Origin: MGBC114844 sp910585855
Lineage (GTDB): Bacteria; Bacillota; Clostridia; Lachnospirales; Lachnospiraceae
Length of the DNA stretch: 13,135 nt
Assembly: GCA_965646165.1 (NCBI GenBank)
Contig: CBFFYP010000103.1
Coordinates: forward strand, 1-13,135
Direction of reading: 5' to 3'
Part shown: positions 7,741 to 13,135 of the stretch, piece after piece
How the letters are laid out: each line of letters opens with the position of its first letter
Position numbering within the stretch: position 1 is the first letter of the stretch
Translations under genes and position numbers: made by a program
The notes under the pieces: model-generated
Told to the model about the DNA's origin: nothing
Databases searched by the model: none
What the model saw: the letters and a program-made list of their open reading frames with translations, nothing else

Positions 7741-8726
7741 AAAAACATAATCGAAAAAAAATTATGATACTATGGAGCATCTTCCTTTTTTGTTTGACTG
7801 CCCTGACTGGCTGCCAAAAAAATGCTGCTCAGGAAAACAAAAATATTCGTATCTTTTTCTCTTTAAATTCAATGGACACCTTTCGTCAGACACTTGTAAA
7901 CGGTGCAAAAGAAAAAGCGGAACAAGAAGGGATTCAGCTTGTAGTAGAAGATGCACAGGGATCGATTGAAACACAGGTAGAGCAATTAAAAAGAGCTGCA
8001 AAAGAACACTATGATGTTATTATCTGCAGTGCCGTTTCCGTTGATACAACGATACAATTAAAAATGAGTGCAGGAGATATTCCCATTGTCTTTGTTAATA
8101 GCCGTCCAGATGAAAAATATCTGGAAGCTGGAAAATACGTTTATGTCGGCTCTGATGACCAAACAGCAGGTGCATTTCAAGCCGAATATGTACTGGAAAA
8201 ACTGGCAAATCAACAAGAAATTAATGTGGTAATTTTAAAAGGTCCAAAAAATCATTCTGCCACAAAAGGACGAACAAACGGTGTAAAACAAGCATTAAAT
8301 GCAAGTCAAAAGCAAATCCATTATGTATTTGAAGATCATGCAGAATGGGATACGGAACTGGCAAAACAGCTATTTGAACTGTTTTTACAGACAGAACGAC
8401 CCGTGGACTGTGTAATATGCAATAATGATTCTATGGCTCTTGGGGTAGTAGAAATCTGTAAAGAAATCGGATTAGACAGCAATACACTTCCGATTCTAGG
8501 AGTTGATGCTACTGCGGACGGATGTGCTGCTATCCAAAGCGGCGATATGGCATTTACCGTATATCAATCGGGTATTGGGCAAGGAAACGCTGCTGTAGAT
8601 ATGGCAATTCATCTTGCCGGAGGCGGGAATAAAAACAAAATAGAAGGATTGACAGAAGATGGAAAATATGTCTGGATTGATTTTGAACGTGTAGATAAAA
8701 ATAATGTTTCAAAATATGCAAAATAA
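7737..8726 (+). CDS. Solute-binding lipoprotein, periplasmic sugar-binding (Peripla_BP_4-like) fold
   Basis: A secreted, lipid-anchored binding protein of the ribose/galactose-binding type. It has a basic N-terminus, a hydrophobic stretch 9-22, and the lipobox LTGC with lipidated Cys26. The mature protein has the two-lobe pattern: IRIFFSLNSMDTFRQTLVNGAKEKA-type first strand and helix (37 onward), then IICSAVSVDTT, IPIVFVNSRPD, YVGSDDQTAGAFQAEYV, VVILKGP, VICNNDSMALGVV, ILGVDATADG and FTVYQSGIGQG, all typical family positions. No ABC permease or ATPase gene is near. Instead the gene overlaps the chemoreceptor by 4 nt, which suggests the lipoprotein presents a ligand to the receptor. Ribosome binding site: GGAGAAAAAGGACA before the ATG. 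The stop codon runs into the bidirectional terminator at 8725. The ligand is unknown; a sugar or autoinducer-2-like compound is possible. Confidence 0.9.
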   Translation: MKKHNRKKIMILWSIFLFCLTALTGCQKNAAQENKNIRIFFSLNSMDTFRQTLVNGAKEKAEQEGIQLVVEDAQGSIETQVEQLKRAAKEHYDVIICSAVSVDTTIQLKMSAGDIPIVFVNSRPDEKYLEAGKYVYVGSDDQTAGAFQAEYVLEKLANQQEINVVILKGPKNHSATKGRTNGVKQALNASQKQIHYVFEDHAEWDTELAKQLFELFLQTERPVDCVICNNDSMALGVVEICKEIGLDSNTLPILGVDATADGCAAIQSGDMAFTVYQSGIGQGNAAVDMAIHLAGGGNKNKIEGLTEDGKYVWIDFERVDKNNVSKYAK

Positions 8727-8789
8727 AAAAGAAGGTCTGCTCCGGGCTCACTTTTGCTTAGCATTTCCTCGTAGCAGACCTTCTTTTTT
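8725..8789. terminator. Bidirectional intrinsic terminator; family-2 hairpin copy E1
   Basis: A perfect 17-bp stem, 8725-8741 (AAAAAAGAAGGTCTGCT) with 8773-8789, with a 31-nt loop. The A-run on one side and T-run on the other make it work in both directions, ending the plus-strand lipoprotein gene and the minus-strand queC transcript (stop at 8801). The loop is unusually long for a terminator. It carries the motif CCGGGCTCACTTTTGCTTAG plus CATTTCCTCGTAGC, found again with three changes in element E2 at 11377-11411. This suggests a repeat that has adopted a terminator stem. Confidence 0.85.
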
Positions 8790-8800
8790 CTATCCTAAAA

Positions 8801-9472
8801 TCAAATGTCTAGTATTCCATTTTCCGCAAATGCTGCTGCCCGATCCCGGCAAGTTCCGCAGATGCCGCAGGGTTTCTCTCCGCCTAAATAACAGCTCCAA
8901 GTCATTTTAAAAGGAACGTTTATCTCTAGTCCTTTTCGAACCACCTCCGCCTTTGTCCACTCTATAAAAGGGGCTTCTAACCGAATCTGCCCCTCGCTTC
9001 CTTCCAAAACAGCCTGATTCATTGCCTGATAAAATTCCTTGCTGCAATCGGGATAAGCTGCTCCTGCTGCATCATCACGATGTGCTCCATAGTAAATCAC
9101 ATCACATCCCTTAGAAAGCCCAATACTGGCTGCTGATGCTAAAAACAGTCCATTTCGAAACGGCACATAAGTAGAAACCGGTTTTCCCTCTGCATCGGCG
9201 ATCTGGCTTGCATAATCTTCTTTTGGAATATCCTGATCGGAATGAGAGAGCAAGGCACAATTACTATATTGAAAAATTCGCTCTAAATCTAATTGTAAAT
9301 GTTCTACCTGATAATATACCGCAATCTGTTTGGCTGCTTCCATTTCTTTTTTATGTTTTTGTCCATAAAATACAGAAAGTGCTGTTACCTGCTCTCTTCC
9401 ATATTTTTCAATCGCCATGCCAAGACAGGTGGTACTGTCTACACCACCGCTAAATAATACTAATGCTTTCAT
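8801..9472 (-). CDS. queC: 7-cyano-7-deazaguanine (preQ0) synthase
   Basis: Converts 7-carboxy-7-deazaguanine to preQ0 with ATP and ammonia. The 223 residues are standard length. The PP-loop ATP-binding motif is SGGVDSTT (8-15), and YVPFRNG (102-108) and YGAHRDDAAGAAYPDC (128-143) are family signatures. The zinc site near the C-terminus has four cysteines (194, 202, 205, 208; CYLGGEKPCGICGTC). The start at 9472 has AAAGGAG 6 nt upstream. Last gene of the queD-queE-folE-queC operon, 35 nt after folE, followed by the bidirectional terminator. Confidence 0.96.
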   Translation of the reverse strand: MKALVLFSGGVDSTTCLGMAIEKYGREQVTALSVFYGQKHKKEMEAAKQIAVYYQVEHLQLDLERIFQYSNCALLSHSDQDIPKEDYASQIADAEGKPVSTYVPFRNGLFLASAASIGLSKGCDVIYYGAHRDDAAGAAYPDCSKEFYQAMNQAVLEGSEGQIRLEAPFIEWTKAEVVRKGLEINVPFKMTWSCYLGGEKPCGICGTCRDRAAAFAENGILDI

Positions 9473-9507
9473 TTTTTCTCCTTTTCATCTAAAAATTCTA
9501 ACCATTT

Positions 9508-10122
9508 CTAACAATAAGACTGATAAAACATCCTCTGAAGCATCTCGTCTTTTCGAAATTGTCCTCGAAAGACAGTTGTTACTGTTTTCGCTGTATCCTT
9601 TTTAATACCCCTTGCTGTCATACAGCTATGACATCCTTCTATTCTTACTGCAACATCTTTTGAACCTGTTACCATACTGATAATTTCAGCAATATCCGCT
9701 CCTATTCTCTCCTGAATCTGCAGACGCCGCCCTACCATATCCGCAATTCTGGCTATTTTACTAAGCCCGATTACTCTTCCATTGGGAAGATAGCCAACTG
9801 TCACTTTCATATCATACATTAAAGCCAGATGATGTTCACAGTAACTAAAAATATCAATATCTTTTACTACAACAAGATCTCTTACATCAGTCGTATGGTC
9901 AAATTCTGCTTCAAAAGTTTTTCCAAACAATTCTGCAATCTCCTGGTTGGTATAAGCAATTCCTGCAAAAACCTCTTCATACATATTGGCTACTCTTTTC
10001 GGTGTTTCTTTCAGTCCTTCCCGATTGGGATTTTCCCCTAATGCAGTTAAAATTCCATAGATATGTTTTTCTATTGCTGCCTTATCAATCTTTTTTCTTT
10101 CCATTTTTTCTTCTTTTTGCAT
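9508..10122 (-). CDS. folE: GTP cyclohydrolase I
   Basis: Converts GTP to dihydroneopterin triphosphate, the entry compound for both folate and queuosine. Placement between queE and queC argues that this copy serves deazapurine synthesis, though it could supply folate too. Starting at 10122 gives 204 residues. This start is chosen because AGAGGTG lies 8 nt upstream and it follows the queE stop by 2 nt; the longer frame from 10152 would overlap queE and lacks a ribosome binding site. Zinc ligands are likely Cys95 and His98 in SYCEHHL, and Cys167 in EGCHSCM. The substrate-binding segments GRVIGLSKIARI (115-126) and the C-terminal RGIKKDTAKTVTTVFRG are intact. The His of HSCM and the Cys pair mark the zinc-dependent FolE (type IA), not the FolE2 type. 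Confidence 0.95.
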   Translation of the reverse strand: MQKEEKMERKKIDKAAIEKHIYGILTALGENPNREGLKETPKRVANMYEEVFAGIAYTNQEIAELFGKTFEAEFDHTTDVRDLVVVKDIDIFSYCEHHLALMYDMKVTVGYLPNGRVIGLSKIARIADMVGRRLQIQERIGADIAEIISMVTGSKDVAVRIEGCHSCMTARGIKKDTAKTVTTVFRGQFRKDEMLQRMFYQSYC

Positions 10123-10124
10123 GT

Positions 10125-10811
10125 TCAAACACCTCTTTGTTCTGGATTCCAAATATATTTATGTAATTGAAGCTGCAAATTTACTCCATTTAATCTTCTC
10201 TCTTTCATAAACTCTACTATTTCTGCGGGATCAATTTTCCCAAAAACCGGACTAAAATATACATGACACCGCTCTGTCAAATGATAATCCTTAATAATCT
10301 CCTCCGCCCTCTGCAAATCCTTTTTATCAGAACAGACAAACTTTATGGTATCTTTCGCTGTCAATACTTTTAGATTTTCCAAACACATTTCCTGCTCCAT
10401 TCCGCTCTGCGGCAATTTATAATCCATTGTAAAAGTAAGCCGTTCCAATACATTATTTTGTCTGGTAAATTCCTGATAATCTTTCAGTGCAATACTTCCA
10501 TTTGTTTCAATCTCAACAAAAAAATCCCGAACAGAAAGAAGTTGATAAAGCAGCTCTTTTATGCCTTCTCTTTGCAGAGGTTCTCCTCCGGTCAGCGTAA
10601 TATTGGTAATTCCTATCTTTTGAATTTCCTTTAAAATCTCTTGCTCTTCCATTATTCGATAAGAAGTTTCTTTCTGATTTGCCCAAGCAGTATCACAATA
10701 AACACAGTTTAAATTACAGCCTGCAAAACGAACAAATACTGCAAGCTGTCCGGCTTTTACTCCCTCACCGTTTATACTGGAAAACAACTCTGCTACAAAA
10801 AATTCTGCCAT
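10125..10811 (-). CDS. queE: 7-carboxy-7-deazaguanine synthase (radical SAM)
   Basis: A radical S-adenosylmethionine enzyme that contracts the ring of 6-carboxytetrahydropterin to 7-carboxy-7-deazaguanine. The 228 residues carry the iron-sulphur cluster motif CxxxCxxC as CNLNCVYC (Cys32, 36, 39). The N-terminal NGEGVKAGQLAVFVRFAGC is typical of the family, as is the SAM-binding TLTGGEP at about 72-78. The start at 10811 has AAAGGAGAGG about 8-12 nt upstream, which overlaps the queD stop codon, so the genes are translationally linked. The stop is 2 nt before folE. Confidence 0.95.
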   Translation of the reverse strand: MAEFFVAELFSSINGEGVKAGQLAVFVRFAGCNLNCVYCDTAWANQKETSYRIMEEQEILKEIQKIGITNITLTGGEPLQREGIKELLYQLLSVRDFFVEIETNGSIALKDYQEFTRQNNVLERLTFTMDYKLPQSGMEQEMCLENLKVLTAKDTIKFVCSDKKDLQRAEEIIKDYHLTERCHVYFSPVFGKIDPAEIVEFMKERRLNGVNLQLQLHKYIWNPEQRGV

Positions 10812-10826
10812 CTTTTTTCCTCTCCT

Positions 10827-11267
10827 TTAATCTTCCATTTCTGCATTTTCCTTCCTATACACAGCACAATTATTCGGCGTTTCATAGACCGCAACCTGAT
10901 AAACCAAATATCCTTTTTCTTGCATCTGTTCAAAAAAATAACGGGAAAAATTCTCTGCAGTCGGACGAAATGCTACCTCTATTAACCGAAACTCTTCCTC
11001 TTTCAATGCCAAAATTGTCTTTTCCTTTAATGATCCAACTTCATAGATAAAAGAATGATCCCATACATCTGTTATAAACCGAATATCCCTTTTCAGTTCC
11101 CCAAAATCTCTTACCATCCCCCTTGTCTGTCCGTCTGTTTCTAGTTCTTTTCCAAAAATCTCAACCACAACTCTCCAGCGATGCCCATGAATATTTTTGC
11201 ATTTTCCCTGATAACCAGAAAGAAAATGCGCAGCATCAAATGAACTTTCTGCCTTTAAATAATACAT
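10827..11267 (-). CDS. queD: 6-carboxy-5,6,7,8-tetrahydropterin synthase
   Basis: Converts dihydroneopterin triphosphate to 6-carboxytetrahydropterin, the second step to preQ0, and is a member of the tunnelling fold. Visible are the zinc histidines His14 (DAAHFL), His27 and His29 (NIHGH), catalytic Cys23 (GKCKNIHGH), the Asp70-His71 pair (WDHS) and Glu129 (YET). At 146 residues it is longer than the usual 120 or so, with an extra stretch around 75-95 and a short charged C-terminal tail. The start at 11267 has AGAGGT 6 nt upstream. First gene of the operon. No preQ1 riboswitch was found in the short leader. Confidence 0.94.
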   Translation of the reverse strand: MYYLKAESSFDAAHFLSGYQGKCKNIHGHRWRVVVEIFGKELETDGQTRGMVRDFGELKRDIRFITDVWDHSFIYEVGSLKEKTILALKEEEFRLIEVAFRPTAENFSRYFFEQMQEKGYLVYQVAVYETPNNCAVYRKENAEMED

Positions 11268-11295
11268 ATCTATACCTCTATTTTCATTTCTTTTT

Positions 11296-11324
11296 TATTA
11301 ATCTAACCTCTTATACTAAGTCAA
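11296..11324 (-). promoter_or_regulatory. Possible promoter of the queD operon
   Basis: On the minus strand, TTGACT (11319-11324), a 17-nt spacer and TTAATA (11296-11301) form a fair sigma-A match, with a start near 11289 and a leader of about 22 nt. The -10 is weak. An alternative -10 (TATAAG) lies inside the spacer but lacks a clear -35. A small hairpin, CAAACTT/AAGTTTG (11322-11342), overlaps the -35 and might bind a regulator or be incidental. Confidence 0.35.
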
Positions 11325-11352
11325 ACTTCAAGGAAAAGTTTGCTTCGAGGAC

Positions 11353-11493
11353 GCTGAAAGCGGAAGGAGGGTCTATTCCGGGCCCGCTTTCGCTTAGCAT
11401 TTCCTCGTAGCGGACACATAAGGCACGAAAATACCGTGCCTAAGTGCCGACGGGAAATGATGACCCTGCATAGACCCTCCTTCCGCTTTCAGC
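11353..11493. repeat. Family-2 hairpin element, copy E2 (branched form)
   Basis: A perfect 24-bp stem, 11353-11376 with 11470-11493, encloses 93 nt. Inside are the conserved motif shared with E1 (11377-11411), a hairpin GGCACG/CGTGCC (11422-11440), a pairing of CATTTCC (11398-11404) with GGAAATG (11453-11459), and CCGCT/AGCGG (11384-11413) as an alternative. There is no T-run after either stem, so it is not a normal terminator. No open frame is credible. It sits just upstream of the queD promoter region, while copy E1 sits just after queC at the other end of the operon. It may be a small non-autonomous element or a structured RNA. Confidence 0.8.
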
Positions 11494-11578
11494 TATTTCT
11501 ACCAACCCTAAAATAATATTCCTGTAAAAATCCCTAAACATAGACTGATACCTGCTACTTTTGCAAATAGTATCTGCC

Positions 11579-11609
11579 AAAAAAATAGACGCCAAAACCT
11601 GCGTCTATT
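11579..11609 (-). terminator. Intrinsic terminator on the minus strand
   Basis: The stem AATAGACGC (11584-11592) pairs with GCGTCTATT (11601-11609), with an 8-nt loop. On the minus strand it is followed by a run of seven T (11579-11585). It lies about 160 nt after a strong minus-strand promoter with no gene between. Confidence 0.8.
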
Positions 11610-11743
11610 GTGAAAATCCTATTAATAGAGTTTTCTATTCGATCAAATTACCCAATAAATAACTCAGAAATTATAATACAATAGCCCTAGTTTTGTTTAT
11701 AGACAGGATGGTACAAATGAACTGTCTGTTACTTTATAACTGC
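11579..11743 (-). ncRNA. Candidate small RNA of about 165 nt
   Basis: A near-consensus promoter (11749-11777) and an intrinsic terminator (11579-11609) frame about 165 nt that contain no ATG on the transcribed strand and no plausible reading frame. The predicted RNA can form AGACAG/CTGTCT near its 5' end (about 11700-11727), an AATAGA/TCTATT hairpin (11624-11639) and the terminator stem. It does not match 6S RNA, SRP RNA or riboswitch classes that I can recall. It could also be the surviving leader of a lost gene or an attenuator. Bases 11494-11578, between it and element E2, show nothing recognisable. Confidence 0.5.
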
Positions 11744-11748
11744 AAATG

Positions 11749-11777
11749 ACTATATCATTTTCATTTTTATTTGTCAA
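11749..11777 (-). promoter_or_regulatory. Near-consensus sigma-A promoter, minus strand
   Basis: On the minus strand: TTGACA (11772-11777), a spacer of exactly 17 nt, and TATAGT (11749-11754). An A/T-rich UP-like stretch lies directly upstream. This is the best promoter match in the window, yet no coding gene follows it before a terminator. Start expected near 11742. Confidence 0.75.
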
Positions 11778-11827
11778 GAAAAATTTGATTCTATGATGCT
11801 TAGACCAGTTTACATAATCCTATAATT

Positions 11828-12043
11828 TCAAACAATCCTCTTCCCATGCACACCACACCCTTGAAAATAATCTGCAATATAAGCAATTAAATAACCTGCA
11901 AACCTATCTATCGTACACATTTCAGCTAATTCTTTTTCTGTCATCTTCATCTTAACTCCAACTGCTTCCTCTACCTATTTTAAATATTCCTCGTATTCAC
12001 TCTTAATTATTTCACCTACCATCTTTTTGGATAAAAATTTCAT
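11828..12043 (-). pseudogene. Small hypothetical gene with an in-frame stop
   Basis: Reading from ATG at 12043 gives MKFLSKKMVGEIIKSEYEEY and two more residues, then a TAG stop (11975-11977), then 48 further residues in the same frame, including VEEAVGVKMKMTEKELAEM and DRFAGYLIAYIADYFQ, to a stop at 11828. The sequence on both sides of the stop is protein-like and continuous, so this looks like a recently broken gene of 71 residues or a sequencing error. I do not recognise the family. It is the last of five tiny minus-strand frames. Confidence 0.6.
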
Positions 12044-12070
12044 GTCAAAAGATAGAAAAAACTACAACTT

Positions 12071-12307
12071 TTATAATATCATGCCCTTCTTTACTCTTGA
12101 AACAAGATCCGTCCATTTCTTTCCTAGCCTAATACATTCCTCATACAACAATTCTGGTTGATGTTCATACCTTGGAGGCGTTTCAAACGTACTAATCAAA
12201 TCCACTTCATATACATTCTCTGACACCTTTTTACCATACAACTCAGCATATGCACAAGTATATGGAAGATATTCTCTTATTTTATCTGTAATCGTCCATC
12301 TCTCCAT
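12071..12307 (-). CDS. Unrecognised small protein, 78 residues
   Basis: Start taken at 12307 (MERWTITDKI) because GGGAGGT (12319-12325) lies about 11 nt upstream; the longer frame from 12349 runs over the end of the preceding fragment and has no ribosome binding site. The protein has no signal peptide or membrane helix and looks alpha/beta and soluble (REYLPYTCAYAELYG, YEVDLISTFETPPRYE, LYEECIRLGKKWTDLV). The start follows the stop of the upstream fragment by 1 nt, so the two were probably coupled. It is the only member of this cluster without an obvious lesion. Function unknown. Confidence 0.6.
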   Translation of the reverse strand: MERWTITDKIREYLPYTCAYAELYGKKVSENVYEVDLISTFETPPRYEHQPELLYEECIRLGKKWTDLVSRVKKGMIL

Positions 12308-12308
12308 C

Positions 12309-12386
12309 TTAGCCAAACACCTCCCTATAAGTTTGCTCCAACACTTCATACATTCTCGGAACTATATTTTTTAATACAGATAACAT
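12309..12386 (-). pseudogene. C-terminal remnant of a small gene
   Basis: The frame ends NIVPRMYEVLEQTYREVFG and stops 1 nt before the next start codon. Reading upstream in frame it meets a stop after about ten more codons, with no ribosome binding site at any ATG, so the 5' part is missing or shifted. It contains the ribosome binding site for the following gene. Confidence 0.4.
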
Positions 12387-12399
12387 ATTTTCATTCTTA

Positions 12400-12570
12400 C
12401 TAATTTTCAATGTGTATTAAACCTTTATCAATCACATGTGCTGTTTCACTCACAACAATCAAAACACTATTTGTTGAATATAAATATACAATATTTTTAT
12501 CAGAATCAAAATATAATAGTCCTTTTAAATCTTCAAAAAATAATTCATAATCTGTTTCAACAAAAACCAC
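12400..12570 (-). pseudogene. Small hypothetical gene, probable 5' frameshift
   Basis: A 56-residue frame from a GTG at 12570: VVFVETDYELFFEDLKGLLY, then a beta-rich segment (NIVYLYSTNSVLIVVSETA), ending GLIHIEN. The only ATG with proper placement (12581-12583) is one frame off and stops after eight codons, which suggests a small deletion near 12571-12575. It could instead start at the GTG. I do not recognise the family. Confidence 0.45.
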
Positions 12571-12582
12571 TATCTATTTCCA

Positions 12583-12774
12583 TTATTCATCTCTTTCTAA
12601 ATTTTCAATCCATTCCGTCAAAATATCCGCTTCACCAGACTTCATTAATTGTACATTGAAATTTTTTAAATTTATTATATCATCAAAAACAACCTCTTGC
12701 AATCCCGTTTTATCTTCCTTTTAATTAATCTTTTGAAGATAAGATACTAAAAAAGGATTTCTTTCACCAGACAT
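12583..12774 (-). pseudogene. Small hypothetical gene with an in-frame stop
   Basis: From ATG at 12774 the frame reads MSGERNPFLVSYLQKIN, a TAA stop (12721-12723), then 45 more protein-like residues in the same frame (KEDKTGLQEVVFDDIINLKN, MKSGEADILTEWIENLERDE) to a stop at 12583. No ribosome binding site precedes the ATG, so the true 5' end may have been lost, possibly on arrival of the family-1 copy just upstream. Function unknown. Confidence 0.5.
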
Positions 12775-12818
12775 CAGAAGCAGTTAATCGTATCACGATA
12801 TAAATTTAGATAAGATTC

Positions 12819-13020
12819 TTTTTTGTTTCGGAATCAAGAAGCAGCCAGATTTGAAAACGGTGAACCGCCTGCAGTGACTTTGGAAAAAAGTTAGAAGTTC
12901 TTGACTTCTGCTGAAAAACCTAAGATTTTTTTCACATACTGCTTCCATGCAGTGTGTGAAAAAAAAAGGAGCGTGTTCGTATCCTTCACATAAAGAAGTG
13001 AAGGGTACGAGGGCAACGCT
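12819..13020 (+). repeat. Family-1 element copy C, truncated or altered 3' half
   Basis: The left tail (AAGATTCTTTTTTGTTTCGG), the left outer arm (about 12853-12881), the internal loop GTGACTTTGGA, the inner arm and the first core hairpin, CACATACTGC, TTCCAT, GCAGTGTGTG (12933-12958), are all present. After GGAGCGTGTT (about 12968-12977) homology to A and B2 stops. Instead there is a different 12-bp hairpin, CGTATCCTTCAC/GTGAAGGGTACG (12979-13009), enclosed by AGCGT/ACGCT (12970-13019). No right arm follows in the window. The stretch 12775-12818, between the broken gene and this copy, shows nothing recognisable. Confidence 0.75.
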
Positions 13021-13030
13021 GTATCAAATT

Positions 13031-13062
13031 ACGGTATAGTTTTAGTGACTATGCCGTTTTTT
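13031..13062. terminator. Intrinsic terminator hairpin
   Basis: ACGGTATAGT (13031-13040) pairs with ACTATGCCGT (13048-13057), with one G-T pair and a 7-nt loop, followed on the plus strand by six T. The stop codon of the minus-strand gene at the right edge lies inside the stem. Plus-strand termination looks stronger than minus-strand termination, because only AATTT follows on the other side. Confidence 0.65.
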
Positions 13063-13135
13063 CTTTATCTGAATGCTTCTGTTTTAAGCGTTCTTGAAAC
13101 ATATCTTCATATTCTTCAGCAGATGGAGCATCAAT
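13049..13135 (-). CDS. C-terminal end of a protein entering from the right edge (partial)
   Basis: The last 28 codons of a minus-strand gene, reading IDAPSAEEYEDMFQERLKQK and then HSDKEKTA before a TAG stop at 13049-13051. It is charged and helical in character. Too little is present to name a family. The terminator hairpin overlaps its stop. Confidence 0.6.
   Translation of the reverse strand: MDAPSAEEYEDMFQERLKQKHSDKEKTA

Noticed and set aside
11268..11345. preQ1 riboswitch upstream of queD
   Set aside because: AGAGGTTA in the leader resembles the start of a class I preQ1 aptamer, but the required CCTCT partner and the A-rich tail with a downstream pairing are absent, and the leader is very short.
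12438..12659. Plus-strand frame of 73 codons in the small-gene cluster
   Set aside because: Antisense to two better frames, rich in Ile/Leu/Gln/Asn from A/T bias, and no ribosome binding site.
11975..12723. Recoded stop codons (readthrough or selenocysteine-like) in the small broken genes
   Set aside because: The stops are TAG and TAA in different genes with no recoding structure seen; all other genes here use ordinary stops, so decay is simpler.

Overview
The window looks like a chromosomal segment of a low-GC, motile Firmicute, most likely a Clostridia/Lachnospiraceae-type bacterium. This is inferred from A/T-rich third codon positions, strong AGGAGG-like ribosome binding sites, sigma-A style promoters, a classical chemoreceptor and a lipoprotein solute-binding protein. 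No rRNA, tRNA, CRISPR array or transposase gene was seen.

Layout. Bases 1-510 hold two copies (one cut by the window edge) of a large inverted-repeat element, here called family 1. carB lies on the minus strand (511-3729) with its own promoter. queF and an unrecognised 162-aa gene lie upstream of it, also on the minus strand. Bases 4960-5540 hold two more family-1 copies, one lacking its core. On the plus strand follow a two-gene unit, a chemoreceptor and a solute-binding lipoprotein overlapping by 4 nt (5734-8726), closed by a bidirectional hairpin terminator. Next is the minus-strand operon queD-queE-folE-queC (11267 to 8801). Beyond it come a second type of hairpin repeat (family 2), a promoter-to-terminator unit without a reading frame (candidate small RNA, 11579-11743), a run of five tiny or broken minus-strand genes (11828-12774), a truncated family-1 copy (about 12819-13020), and the C-terminal end of a gene entering from the right edge (13049-13135, minus).

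Function. FolE, QueD, QueE and QueC together make preQ0 from GTP; QueF, encoded about 4.5 kb away, reduces preQ0 to preQ1, the precursor of tRNA queuosine. carB encodes the large subunit of carbamoyl-phosphate synthetase without an adjacent carA. The chemoreceptor and lipoprotein probably form a ligand-sensing pair.

The most unusual content is the repeats. Family 1 has a conserved, highly folded core of about 170 nt inside long paired arms. Arm sequences differ between copies while both arms stay complementary, and a core hairpin shows paired compensatory changes across three copies. One copy has lost the core between short direct repeats. Family 2 has a conserved loop motif of about 38 nt closed by unrelated but perfect stems, and its two copies bracket the queuosine operon. 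No protein that would move either family is encoded here, so any mobility would be non-autonomous.
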